DNA of 64,000 bases, from NCBI GenBank assembly GCA_965229645.1, contig OZ245893.1:2170001-2234000 (forward strand). Direction: 5' to 3'. Below, piece after piece: positions 18,445-27,135 of this stretch. This DNA comes from CAXQZM01 sp965229645 (GTDB taxonomy: Bacteria; Pseudomonadota; Alphaproteobacteria; UBA7985). The notes below the pieces were generated by a model. It did not search any database. It was not told the DNA's origin and saw only the letters and a list, made by a program, of their open reading frames with translations. The translations under genes and the position numbers were made by a program. Every line of letters starts with the position of its first letter. Position 1 is the first letter of the stretch.

Positions 18445-21074
18445 AGAACCGCGACCTGACTCTCGCCAATGCACAAGCGCGCTTGCGCGCGGGCCGTGCC
18501 CGTATCAAGGATCGATTTATGGCGGGAACGGCGGGCAGCCGCGACACCGTGCAGGCCCAGGCCATCTTGATGGACGAGACCTTGCAGGCCATTTGGCACG
18601 ACATCGGCAGCGATTTGGGCCACGATTTGGCCGATCACTTGGCGCTGCTCGCGGTCGGGGGCTATGGCCGCGGGCAACTCGCGCCGCATTCGGACATCGA
18701 TTTGTTGTTTTTGCGGGTGGGGGATCGGGTCGCCCTACAAGACCAGGCCGTGGAAACCATGCTCTATGTGCTGTGGGATTTGGGGCTGAAGGTGGGGCAA
18801 GCGGTACGCACCCCCAGCGAATGCGTCGCCTTGGGTGCCAAAGACTTTACCATTCTCACCTCGCTCATTGAAATGCGCCTCATTCGCGGGTCGCGCGCAG
18901 GCTTTACGGCCCTGCGCGCCCGCGTCGATCAGCGGCTGCTCGCCCCCCATCGCCGCGCGTTCGTCGTCGCCAAAATGGCCGAACGCGAGGCGCGGCACCA
19001 GCGCCAGGGCCAATCGCGCTACACCCTAGAACCGCAGGTCAAGGAAGGCAAAGGCGGACTGCGGGACTTGCACGCCCTATCCTGGATTGCCCGCGCCGTG
19101 TTTGGGGACGGGCAGGTCAGCACCTTGATCTCGCGCGGGGTCTTCTCCCTCGCGCAGGCGCGCGACTACGAAGAGGCCGAGGCCTTCCTGCTCACGGTTC
19201 GTTTGCATCTGCATTATTTGAACAACCGCGCGGAGGAGCGCTTGTCGTTCGATGCCCAACTCGACATCGCGCAGGCCCTAGCCTATCGCGATGGCCCGCA
19301 ACGCGCGGGCGTTGAGGCCTTTATGCAGGACTATTTCCGCGCCGCCAAATCCGTCGGCACCCTAACGGGCATCATGATCGCGACCATAGAGGAGGAGTTT
19401 CAGCAAGGAACGCGCCGACGCGGCCTGCGCCGGGCCTGGCGGCGCGAGACGCAGCCTGAGGTTGAGGGATTTCCCTTGATCGGCGGGCGCTTAGCGATCA
19501 GCGGCGCGCAGCAGTTGGCCGCGCAGCCCGAAAATTTCCTGCGCTACTTCAGGGTCGCGCACGAACGCGGCTTGGCGCACGCGCCGTCTACCTTGCGCCT
19601 CATTTCGCAGAATCTGGCCTTGATCGATCCCGCGTTCAAGACTCAAGCTGCAGCCAACCGCCAGTTTCTCGATTTATTGACGCACGCGTCGAACCCAACC
19701 CTGGCGCTCAAGACCATGAACGAAACGGGGGTCCTGGCTGCCTTTTTGCCCGAATGGGCGTCCGTCGTCGGCCTCATGCAGTTCAACCGCTATCATTCCT
19801 ATACGGTCGATGAACATACCTTGCGGGCCCTCGATCAGATGCACCAGCTGCGTTGCGGCGATCTGGGCGACATGACGGGCCCCGTCCATCAGCTGTTCGA
19901 CCATGTCGTCGATATGGACGTGCTGGGCGTTGCCCTGCTCTACCACGACATCGCCAAGGGCCGCCCTGGGCGTCACGAGATCGTCGGGGCCGACTTGGCC
20001 CCCGACGTTTGTCGGCGTTTGGGGCTCACCCTCGCGCAGGCGGAGCAAGTGGCCTGGCTGATCCGTCACCATCTTGACCTGTCGGCGGCGGCGTTTCAAC
20101 GCGATGTCGATGACCCCGAAACCTTAGTGGGTATTGCCAACTTCGCCCAGTCGTTTGACCTGCTACGCTTGCTCTACATTTTGACCACTGCCGACGTTCG
20201 CGCCGTGGGTCCCGATACCTGGTCGGCCTGGAAGGGGGCTTTGCTCCATCGCGCGTTTGTCGGGGCTGGGGAAATTTTGCGCAGCGGCGAGGTGTGCCAT
20301 GGCGCCGAACACAGCGCCCAGGCCCGCCGCATGGAGGTGTCGGACGCCTTGGCCAAGACCTATCCAAAAGCGCAGCTCGACGCCCTGATCGCCGCCCCTA
20401 CCCAGGCCTACTGGTTGGCCTATACGACGCAAGAGTGCCTTCGCCACGCTGCCCTGATCCAAGACGCGCCGCAACTGGACCTGAGCGTCCTCGAGGATCA
20501 GCACGCGGTCGCCCTGACGCTCTGTACCGACGACGCCCCAGGGCTGTTCGCGCGTCTGGTTGGCGCCATTACTTTGGCGGGTTGGGGGGTGGAGGCGGCT
20601 AAGGCCCATACCTTCCGCAATGGCTTGGCGCTCGATACCCTTTACATCCGCAATGCCGCGGCTACGCGCAGCCCCAGTAAGGCAAGCCTGGCGAGTTTGA
20701 GGAGCCAGGTCGATGCGGCTTTGCAAGGGCGGGTCAGCTTGCAAGACATCAGCGCGCGCCTGCCGCGCAAGCGCAGCAAGCGCCAGCGGGCCATGGACCA
20801 GCCGTCGACGGTGCGCATCGATACGCCAAAATTGGCGAACAGCCCGACCATCATTGAGGTGCGCGGCCCCGACAGGCCCGCACTCTTGTTCGACCTAGCG
20901 GCAACCCTGTCCCGGCTCGGCATGTCGCTGCAAGCCGTGCGCATCGCCACCTATGGGGAGCGGTTTGTCAATGTCTTCTACGTCACCGACCTCATGGGCT
21001 ATCGCCTAGAAGGCGAGGACCGGCTGGCGCGCGCGCGCAAGGCCCTCGTCAAGGCCGCCGAAGGTCAGGTTTAG
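18441..21074 (+). CDS. glnD: Bifunctional PII uridylyltransferase/uridylyl-removing enzyme
   Basis: 877-residue nitrogen-status sensor that adds and removes UMP on PII proteins. Nucleotidyltransferase motif GGYGRGQLAPHSDIDLL is near residue 70. The HD hydrolase motif YHDIAKG lies in the middle, and two C-terminal ACT domains (DDAPGLFARLV and GPDRPALLFDLA) sense glutamine. The GTG at 18441 was chosen because it overlaps the mutS stop (GTGA); the open frame inside mutS is an overlap artefact. It is followed 5 bp later by murJ. Confidence 0.95.
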   Translation: MKNRDLTLANAQARLRAGRARIKDRFMAGTAGSRDTVQAQAILMDETLQAIWHDIGSDLGHDLADHLALLAVGGYGRGQLAPHSDIDLLFLRVGDRVALQDQAVETMLYVLWDLGLKVGQAVRTPSECVALGAKDFTILTSLIEMRLIRGSRAGFTALRARVDQRLLAPHRRAFVVAKMAEREARHQRQGQSRYTLEPQVKEGKGGLRDLHALSWIARAVFGDGQVSTLISRGVFSLAQARDYEEAEAFLLTVRLHLHYLNNRAEERLSFDAQLDIAQALAYRDGPQRAGVEAFMQDYFRAAKSVGTLTGIMIATIEEEFQQGTRRRGLRRAWRRETQPEVEGFPLIGGRLAISGAQQLAAQPENFLRYFRVAHERGLAHAPSTLRLISQNLALIDPAFKTQAAANRQFLDLLTHASNPTLALKTMNETGVLAAFLPEWASVVGLMQFNRYHSYTVDEHTLRALDQMHQLRCGDLGDMTGPVHQLFDHVVDMDVLGVALLYHDIAKGRPGRHEIVGADLAPDVCRRLGLTLAQAEQVAWLIRHHLDLSAAAFQRDVDDPETLVGIANFAQSFDLLRLLYILTTADVRAVGPDTWSAWKGALLHRAFVGAGEILRSGEVCHGAEHSAQARRMEVSDALAKTYPKAQLDALIAAPTQAYWLAYTTQECLRHAALIQDAPQLDLSVLEDQHAVALTLCTDDAPGLFARLVGAITLAGWGVEAAKAHTFRNGLALDTLYIRNAAATRSPSKASLASLRSQVDAALQGRVSLQDISARLPRKRSKRQRAMDQPSTVRIDTPKLANSPTIIEVRGPDRPALLFDLAATLSRLGMSLQAVRIATYGERFVNVFYVTDLMGYRLEGEDRLARARKALVKAAEGQV

Positions 21075-21079
21075 GTTCG

Positions 21080-22624
21080 TTGGCAACCTCGGCACACCGC
21101 CTGGTTCGGGCCTTTGCAACCGTATCAGGGTTGACGGGCCTTAGTCGGGTCTTGGGACTGGTTCGCGATCAAATGCTCGCGGCCTTCGTGGGGCCTGGTG
21201 TCGTGCTCGATGCCTGGTTGGTGGCCTTTTCGCTGCCCAACGCCGCGCGGCGCATTTTTGCCGAAGGGGCCATGTCGGCGGCCTTTGTGCCCATGCTGCG
21301 CGACCGTCTGACCAAAGACGGGGCCGAGGACGCCAAGGCGTTCGCCCGCGCTGCCTTCGCTTTTTTGCTGATGATTTTGACGCCCCTGATCGCGACCTTG
21401 ATCTTGCTCATGCCCTGGATCCTCGATCTGATTCTCCAGGACCGCACGCCCGAGCCCATTCGGGCTTTGAGTTTGATTTTCGCCCGCATCATGCTGCCCT
21501 ATCTTTTGTTCATGTCGCTTATGGCGCTGGTGGGCGGGGTTTTGGATGCGCTGGGCCGGTTTGCCGCCAAGGCGCTGGCGCCCAGCCTTTTTAACTTGGT
21601 CATGATCGCAACACTGACTGCCCTGGCGGTCTTTGATCGTGCGCCAGGTCTTTGGTTGTCGTGGGCAACCTTGGTGGCGGGGGGCCTGCAACTCCTGGTT
21701 GTTTGGGTCCCAGCGGCGCGCTTGGGCTGGGCGCCTGCGCTGGCCTGGCCGCGCGGGCTTGGCCCCTTCGCCCGCCGCCTGGTCCCTGGTTTGATCGCGC
21801 GGGGCGGCTATCAGATCTCCTACTTGGTCGTCCTGTCCCTGGCCGCTACCGTCGAACAAGACGTTTCTTATCGCTACTTGGCCGACCGGGTGTATCAACT
21901 GCCCCTGGGGTTGGTCGGTATCGCGCTCAATACGATTTTGCTCTCGAGCCTGGCGAATTTGGTCGCCCAAGGGCAGGAAGAGGCGGCGCGCCGTCAGTGC
22001 AATCGGGGCCTGGAACTTGCCATGTTGCTGGCCCTTCCAACCACTTTTGCCTGCTGCTTCCTTGGCGAGTTTCTGTTCCAGGGCCTGTTCGAGGTTGGGC
22101 AATTCACCGCTGCGGACTCGCGCGGTGCGGCAACCGCGCTGCTGGGGTTTGCCCTCGGCATCCCCGCTGCCGTCGGCCAAATGGTGATCCAGCCAACCTT
22201 TTTTGCCCGGCAAAATACCCGCGACCCTATGGTCCATTCCTTGGTTGCCGTTGCCGTCGCCATCGTCGCTTCCTACGCACTCTATCCTGGCTGGGGCCTG
22301 TTCGGGCTGGCCTTGGCCGCCTCCCTTTCTTCGTGGGTCGGTTTCCTGTCGCTCCTGATCCATGCCCTGATCTTGGGGCACGTGCGGCCCGACCGTCAGC
22401 TGCTGGTTCGCCTGGTTCCCATGACCGCGGCGGCGGCGGCCATGGTCCTCGTCTTGCAGGGCCTTCTGATTCTTTTTGGCGATCTGTCGCACTGGGCTTT
22501 TTTGGCGCGCTTGCCCCTGACCCTGGGCCTGATCGCGGTCGGGGCGGGGGTCTATTTTGGGTTGGCCCTGTTGTTTGGCGCGCTCAACACAGCAGATCTG
22601 CGCAACACCTGGTTGCAAAGATAA
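21080..22624 (+). CDS. murJ: Lipid II flippase MurJ (MviN)
   Basis: 514-residue polytopic membrane protein with about 14 hydrophobic segments and the family N-terminus (FATVSGLTGLSRVLGLVRDQ). It carries lipid II across the inner membrane for wall synthesis. The start is a TTG at 21080, 5 bp after the glnD stop, and coupling to upstream translation could compensate for this weak start codon. The rhodobacterial order glnD-murJ-trpS supports the call. Confidence 0.95.
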   Translation: MATSAHRLVRAFATVSGLTGLSRVLGLVRDQMLAAFVGPGVVLDAWLVAFSLPNAARRIFAEGAMSAAFVPMLRDRLTKDGAEDAKAFARAAFAFLLMILTPLIATLILLMPWILDLILQDRTPEPIRALSLIFARIMLPYLLFMSLMALVGGVLDALGRFAAKALAPSLFNLVMIATLTALAVFDRAPGLWLSWATLVAGGLQLLVVWVPAARLGWAPALAWPRGLGPFARRLVPGLIARGGYQISYLVVLSLAATVEQDVSYRYLADRVYQLPLGLVGIALNTILLSSLANLVAQGQEEAARRQCNRGLELAMLLALPTTFACCFLGEFLFQGLFEVGQFTAADSRGAATALLGFALGIPAAVGQMVIQPTFFARQNTRDPMVHSLVAVAVAIVASYALYPGWGLFGLALAASLSSWVGFLSLLIHALILGHVRPDRQLLVRLVPMTAAAAAMVLVLQGLLILFGDLSHWAFLARLPLTLGLIAVGAGVYFGLALLFGALNTADLRNTWLQR

Positions 22625-22688
22625 GGGTTCCCTCTTGCCAGTCTTGGCAAGGGCGCGCATAGCCGCGCCACGACAAAAGGACTTGGCC

Positions 22689-23735
22689 ATGGACTTTGCC
22701 CCGCAACCGACCCATCGCATTCTCTCGGGCATTCAACCGACGGGCGATTTGCACTTGGGCAACTACTTAGGGGCGCTGAAGAATTTTGTCCGTCTGCAAG
22801 ACGACTTTGACTGCCTCTACTGCGTTGTCGATTTGCACGCGGTGACCACGTGGCAGGACCCGACCAAATTGGCCCAGCAGACTCGCGAAATCGCCGCCGC
22901 CTACTTGGCTGCGGGCCTCGACCCTGCCAAATCGATTTTGTTCCACCAATCGGCGGTGCGCGCCCATAGTGAACTGGGCTGGCTGTTCAACTGCGTCGCC
23001 CGCATGGGCTGGCTGCAGCGCATGACCCAATTCAAGGACAAGGCGGGCAAGAACGCCCAGAACGTCTCAGTCGGCCTGTTCAACTACCCCGTCCTGCAAG
23101 CTGCCGACATTTTGGTGTACCGCGCGACCCATGTGCCCGTCGGCGAGGATCAGAAGCAGCATCTGGAACTGGCCCGCGACATCGGGCAAAAGTTCAACCA
23201 CGACTTTGGGGCCGACTATTTCCCGCTGACCGAGCCGCTGATCCAGGGGCCTGCCACCCGCCTCATGTCCTTACGCGACGGCACCAAGAAAATGTCCAAG
23301 TCCGATCCATCGGACTACTCGCGCATCAATCTGTCCGATGACGCCGACACGATCGCGCTGAAGTTCCGCAAGGCCAAAACCGATGTCCATCCCTTGCCGA
23401 CCGAGGCGGACTTGGTCGCAGGCCAGTTAAGCGATGAGGTGCGGGCCGCGCGCCCCGAGGCGGTCAATTTGCTGGAGATTTTTGGCGCCTTGACCGACCG
23501 TAGCCAGGAAAGCCTGGTCGCTGAATTTGGCGGACAGGCGTTTCGCGGCTTCAAGGAAGCCCTGGCCGACGTTGCCGTTCAGGTTTTAGCGCCCAAGCGC
23601 GACGCCATGGTGACCTATTTGAACGACCCAGCGCAGATCGACGCGATCCTAAAGGACGGCGCGGCGCGCGCCGCCGCGCTGGCCGACCCGGTGATGGAAG
23701 ATGTGCGAGCGCTGTTTGGCTTCTTGAAAGTTTAG
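22689..23735 (+). CDS. trpS: Tryptophanyl-tRNA synthetase
   Basis: 348-residue class I synthetase charging tRNA-Trp. The HIGH-equivalent is GDLHLGN (about residues 19-25) and KMSKS is exact (near residue 200). The ATG at 22689 was chosen because it gives the standard N-terminus (RILSGIQPTG) and normal length. The 64-bp spacer from murJ holds a small CTTGCCA/TGGCAAG hairpin. The gene ends 5 bp before the exporter gene. Confidence 0.97.
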   Translation: MDFAPQPTHRILSGIQPTGDLHLGNYLGALKNFVRLQDDFDCLYCVVDLHAVTTWQDPTKLAQQTREIAAAYLAAGLDPAKSILFHQSAVRAHSELGWLFNCVARMGWLQRMTQFKDKAGKNAQNVSVGLFNYPVLQAADILVYRATHVPVGEDQKQHLELARDIGQKFNHDFGADYFPLTEPLIQGPATRLMSLRDGTKKMSKSDPSDYSRINLSDDADTIALKFRKAKTDVHPLPTEADLVAGQLSDEVRAARPEAVNLLEIFGALTDRSQESLVAEFGGQAFRGFKEALADVAVQVLAPKRDAMVTYLNDPAQIDAILKDGAARAAALADPVMEDVRALFGFLKV

Positions 23736-23740
23736 GCTCC

Positions 23741-24649
23741 ATGGAACTGCACTTTCCCATTGCAGATGTCTCGGTGTCGTTCCCCTTGCTCATGTTTTTG
23801 GGCTTTGCTGTTGGGGTGCTTTCGGGCTTGTTCGGCGTCGGCGGCGGGTTTTTGATGACCCCCATCCTCTTCTTCTTGGGGATTCCCAAGCTGGTCGCGA
23901 CCTCGACCGAAGCCGTGCAAATCGCGGGATCGTCCCTGTCGGGCGTTTTGGGGCACTTGCGGCGAAAAAACGTCGATCTGAAGGTCGGCAGCTTTATCGC
24001 CGTCGGCGGGCTGGGCGGCACGACGGCGGGGGTCGGGCTGACCCGCTGGCTGCGCGCCACGGGGCAGGTCGATACGGTGATCGAAATCACGTATGTGATT
24101 TTCTTAGGCTTCATCGGCAGCCTCATGTTGATCGAATCGCTGACCTCGCGCGCACGCGCCAAATCAGGGCACGGGCGGCGCTCGCATACCCATACCTACC
24201 TGCACCGCATGCCGTGGCGCGTCAAATTCCCGCGCTCCAAACTCTATATGTCGGGGTTTTTGCCCCTGGGGCTCGGCTTTGTCGTGGGGATTTTGACCGC
24301 GCTCTTGGGCGTGGGCGGCGGTTTCATCATGGTGCCCGCTATGATTTACATTTTGGGCATGCCGACGCTGGTGGTGATCGGAACCTCCTTGTTCACGGTG
24401 ATTTTTTTGACGGCCAGCGTGGCGCTGCAACAGTCGATCATCAACGTGTCCGTCGATATTTTGCTGGCGCTGTGCTTGATGGTGGGCGGCGTCTTGGGCG
24501 CGCAGCTGGGCGTGCGCCTGGCCAACCGCTTGCCCGCGCAGGACTTGAGGATTTGGCTGGCGCTTTTGGTCTTGGCCGTCTGCGGCAAACTGGCCTTTGA
24601 TCTGTTCGTCTATCCCCCTGCGATTTCGAGTGTGGAGATCGACCTATGA
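23741..24649 (+). CDS. TauE/SafE (TSUP) family sulfite/anion exporter
   Basis: 302-residue membrane protein with two copies of the TSUP repeat, each with a Gly-rich motif (LFGVGGGFLMTP and LLGVGGGFIMVP), separated by a hydrophilic loop rich in Arg and His. TSUP proteins move sulfite, sulfonates or other small anions. The TGA overlaps the next gene's start (ATGA). The TSUP plus TIGR02186 pair is conserved in many alphaproteobacteria, so the two probably work together; the substrate is not known. Confidence 0.88.
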   Translation: MELHFPIADVSVSFPLLMFLGFAVGVLSGLFGVGGGFLMTPILFFLGIPKLVATSTEAVQIAGSSLSGVLGHLRRKNVDLKVGSFIAVGGLGGTTAGVGLTRWLRATGQVDTVIEITYVIFLGFIGSLMLIESLTSRARAKSGHGRRSHTHTYLHRMPWRVKFPRSKLYMSGFLPLGLGFVVGILTALLGVGGGFIMVPAMIYILGMPTLVVIGTSLFTVIFLTASVALQQSIINVSVDILLALCLMVGGVLGAQLGVRLANRLPAQDLRIWLALLVLAVCGKLAFDLFVYPPAISSVEIDL

Positions 24650-25362
24650 TCCTCACAAAAGCGCTCCATGGCAAGGGACTTTGGGGGCTCCTCGGGGTCC
24701 TATGGGCGGCGTCCGCTGCGGCCAGCCCGCCCTTCATCGTCAACGAACGGGAAATCGACGTGACGACCACGTTCCGCGGCACCAACATAGAACTGATAAG
24801 CTTTTTGGAGGCGAGCGATCCAGAAACCAAGTTGGTCTTGGTCGGCCCGCCAGCCGACCTTACGTTTCGTCGCAAGGCGCGCCGCGCGGGCATGTGGGTC
24901 AATGCAGAAAAGGAGGTTGTGAACGCCGCCGCCTCGTACGTTGCCCTGATCGGCTTCACCAAGGCCGAGATCGCGCGCGCCTGCGCGCAAGGCACGGTCC
25001 ATGCCTTGGCGCACTGGGGGTCGCCGTCGCTTTCCTGGGTCTGCAACCCCGACCAGCGGGCGCTCATGGCGCAAAAGGGGCTTTATATCCAGGACGCCGA
25101 GGAAGGCTCGCAAGCCCTGGGGCGGGGCTTTTTTGAGGTCACGGCGTTCTTGCCCCCTACGGCCAAGCCAGGCCGCTACGGCCTCAGGTTTTGGGCCGAT
25201 GGGCAGAGCGCCCAAACCCAAATCGACGTGCGGCGCGCGGGCCTGGAACGCCTGGTGATCGAAACCGCGGAAAACAGTCGCCTGTTCTACGGCGTCCTCT
25301 GTCTGGTCTTGGCGGCCCTTGCAGGATACCTAACAAACCTTATCTTTAGTCGGCGCGGCTAA
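24646..25362 (+). CDS. TIGR02186 family membrane-anchored periplasmic protein
   Basis: 238 residues with an N-terminal signal peptide (about residues 10-27, ending AASA|S), a periplasmic domain containing VGPPADLTFRRKARRAGMWV (the family signature region), and a C-terminal membrane helix (FYGVLCLVLAALAGYL) with a short positive tail. It is translationally coupled to the TSUP exporter gene. The function is unknown; an accessory role for the exporter is inferred only from conserved neighbourhood. Confidence 0.8.
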   Translation: MILTKALHGKGLWGLLGVLWAASAAASPPFIVNEREIDVTTTFRGTNIELISFLEASDPETKLVLVGPPADLTFRRKARRAGMWVNAEKEVVNAAASYVALIGFTKAEIARACAQGTVHALAHWGSPSLSWVCNPDQRALMAQKGLYIQDAEEGSQALGRGFFEVTAFLPPTAKPGRYGLRFWADGQSAQTQIDVRRAGLERLVIETAENSRLFYGVLCLVLAALAGYLTNLIFSRRG

Positions 25363-25384
25363 AATTTACCTGTTGGAGTTTTCT

Positions 25385-25846
25385 ATGGGCGAACGTCTCC
25401 TCCTCGTCGTTATTGACGATAGTCCTGAATCAGAGCTCGCCCTGCGGTTCGCTGCCCGGCGCGCGAGCCATTTTGACGGTCGTGTTGCCATGTTGAAGGT
25501 GATCCCGCCCGTGCATTTTGACCACTGGGTCGGGGTGGCCGAACGCGCGGCGGAGGAGGCCCGGGACGAGGCCCGTCGCCTCATGGACGCTTATGCCGAA
25601 AAGGTCCGCGATTGGGGCGGGCACGATCCCGTTTACTTTGTGCGCGAGGGCTTGGTGGCCGATGAGTTGGTCAACCAACTGGCGGAATCGCCGCAGATTT
25701 GCCTGCTGGTACTCGCCGCCGCCCGGGGTCGCCAGCCAGGCCCCCTGGTCAGTTCCATCGCCCATAAGTTGGTCAACCAAGTTTCGGTTCCCATCACGGT
25801 CATCCCAGGGAACCTGACCGTGCAAGATATTGATCCCATCACATGA
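25385..25846 (+). CDS. Universal stress protein (UspA family)
   Basis: 153-residue single Usp domain (LLLVVIDDSPESELALRFA at the N-terminus, SVPITVIPG at the C-terminus). The ATG at 25385 was preferred to the TTG at 25373 because GGAG sits about 6 bases upstream. The usual ATP-binding glycine pattern near the C-terminus is only partly kept (AARGRQPGPLVSSI), so nucleotide binding is uncertain. It lies directly upstream of the Nfu gene, an arrangement seen in related bacteria. Confidence 0.88.
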   Translation: MGERLLLVVIDDSPESELALRFAARRASHFDGRVAMLKVIPPVHFDHWVGVAERAAEEARDEARRLMDAYAEKVRDWGGHDPVYFVREGLVADELVNQLAESPQICLLVLAAARGRQPGPLVSSIAHKLVNQVSVPITVIPGNLTVQDIDPIT

Positions 25847-25863
25847 AAGCTTAGGTAAATCCC

Positions 25864-26415
25864 ATGTTTATCCAAACCGAAACGACGCCAAACCCCGCGA
25901 CCTTGAAGTTCTTGCCTGGTTTGACCGTGATGGAATCGGGGACGGCTGATTTCCGCGACGCGGAAACGGCGCGGGCCGAAAGCCCGCTGGCGGCGCGCTT
26001 GTTTGAGCTTGAGGGCATAGAGGGCGTGTTCTTTGGGGCGGACTTCATCACCTTGACCAAGGACGAAGCCAAGGAGTGGTATCTGCTCAAGCCTTCCATT
26101 CTCGGCTTTATTATGGAACACTTCACCGCTGGCCGCCCCGTCCTGTCCGCGCCGCGTGCGCCGACCCATGTGGGCGACGATGAGGACGAAATTGTGGTAC
26201 AGATCCGCGAACTGCTCGATACCCGCGTTCGCCCCTTTGTCGCGCAAGACGGGGGAGATATAGTCTATCATAAGTTTGAGGACGGGGTGGTGTTTTTGAC
26301 CATGCAGGGGGCCTGCGCTGGATGCCCCTCCTCCACTGCGACGCTGAAACTAGGCATCGAAAATATGTTGCGCCACTACATTCCCGAAGTCGTGGAGGTT
26401 CGGGCGGTCGTTTAA
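25864..26415 (+). CDS. nfuA: Nfu-type Fe-S cluster carrier protein
   Basis: 183 residues: an Nfu N-terminal domain (MFIQTETTPNPATLKFLPG) and a C-terminal NifU domain with the cluster-binding CAGC (Cys near 150 and 153). It delivers 4Fe-4S clusters to apo-targets. The length and both domains are complete. It is the last gene before repeat copy C. Confidence 0.95.
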   Translation: MFIQTETTPNPATLKFLPGLTVMESGTADFRDAETARAESPLAARLFELEGIEGVFFGADFITLTKDEAKEWYLLKPSILGFIMEHFTAGRPVLSAPRAPTHVGDDEDEIVVQIRELLDTRVRPFVAQDGGDIVYHKFEDGVVFLTMQGACAGCPSSTATLKLGIENMLRHYIPEVVEVRAVV

Positions 26416-26645
26416 TTCGGGCAACAGTCCGTGCCCCAAATTTGATTCACGGTTGCATCTTCTTAAGGGCTCCGCTTAGGGCCTTGTCGTATAAGATGCT
26501 CATTTATTTGAAAAAATGGCCCCAGATCGGGGGCGTCAATTGGGCGCTAGCCAAGTTTCCACTCTATGCCGCAGGCCTTGGGGGGCTTTGGCGCGCCTGC
26601 AAGCACCGCGGCGCATGGCTGACTTCGCCCCTTGCCTTGGGTCCG

Positions 26646-27135
26646 ATACCAGCGGCGACCCAGAACGGCGCTTATGTTCGGTGGCATAAGGGCCGCGACT
26701 GCGACCCCCCCCGCAGCGGCCCCGAGACAAGCCAAGAAAGCGCCTCGGGGTATAAGCGAAGGCCCCGTCCCGCGGTCGGGCTGAGCGAGCGTAGCGAGCG
26801 AGTAGAGACCGCACCAAAAAGCGTCGGGCTGAGCGAGCGTAGCGAGCGAGTAGAGACCGCACCAAAAAGCGTCGGGCTGAGCGAGCGTAACGAGCGAGTA
26901 GAGACCGCACCAAAAAGCGTCGGGCTGAGCGAGCGTAGCGAGCGAGTAGAGACCGCACCAAAAAGCGTCGGGCTGAGCGAGCGTAGCGAGCGAGTAGAGA
27001 CCGCACCTAAAAGCGTCGGGCTGAGCGAGCGTAGCGAGCGAGGTGAGACCGTCACCCAGAAAGCCGAAACGCGAAGTGTTTCTGCCGTGAGACATAAGAG
27101 AGCCAAAAAAGTGTCAACTTTTTTGGCCGCTGGTC
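26646..27135 (+). repeat. ATACC repeat, copy C (expanded to about 490 bp)
   Basis: The left end ATACCAGCGGCGACC, the GC-rich middle hairpins and the right A-run/T-run hairpin are all recognisable. A six-fold 48-bp tandem array is inserted between the third hairpin and the AAACGCGAAG segment. Bases 26416-26645 before it contain no recognisable gene; an ATG at 26496 opens a frame that stays open through the whole repeat into the Bax-like gene. The copy ends inside the coding sequence of that lipoprotein. Confidence 0.88.
26775..27062 (+). repeat. Six tandem 48-bp units inside repeat copy C
   Basis: Each unit begins GTCGGGCTGAGCGAGCG and ends near ACCGCACCAAAAAGC; units 1-5 differ by one or two bases and unit 6 diverges at its end. 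In the frame of the downstream gene each unit is 16 codons, reading VGLSERSERVETAPKS. Copies D and E of the ATACC repeat each contain one such unit and copies A, B, F and G contain none, so unit number is variable. Confidence 0.92.

Noticed and set aside
21125..22732. 535-codon open frame antisense to murJ
   Set aside because: Low-complexity Gln/Arg/Gly-rich translation typical of a GC-rich antisense shadow.
26775..27062. CRISPR array
   Set aside because: The 48-bp units are contiguous with no spacers, and no cas genes are nearby.
26536..27106. Several 140-180-codon frames with internal peptide repeats on the minus strand
   Set aside because: They are translations of the 48-bp tandem array; no start signal or domain supports them.
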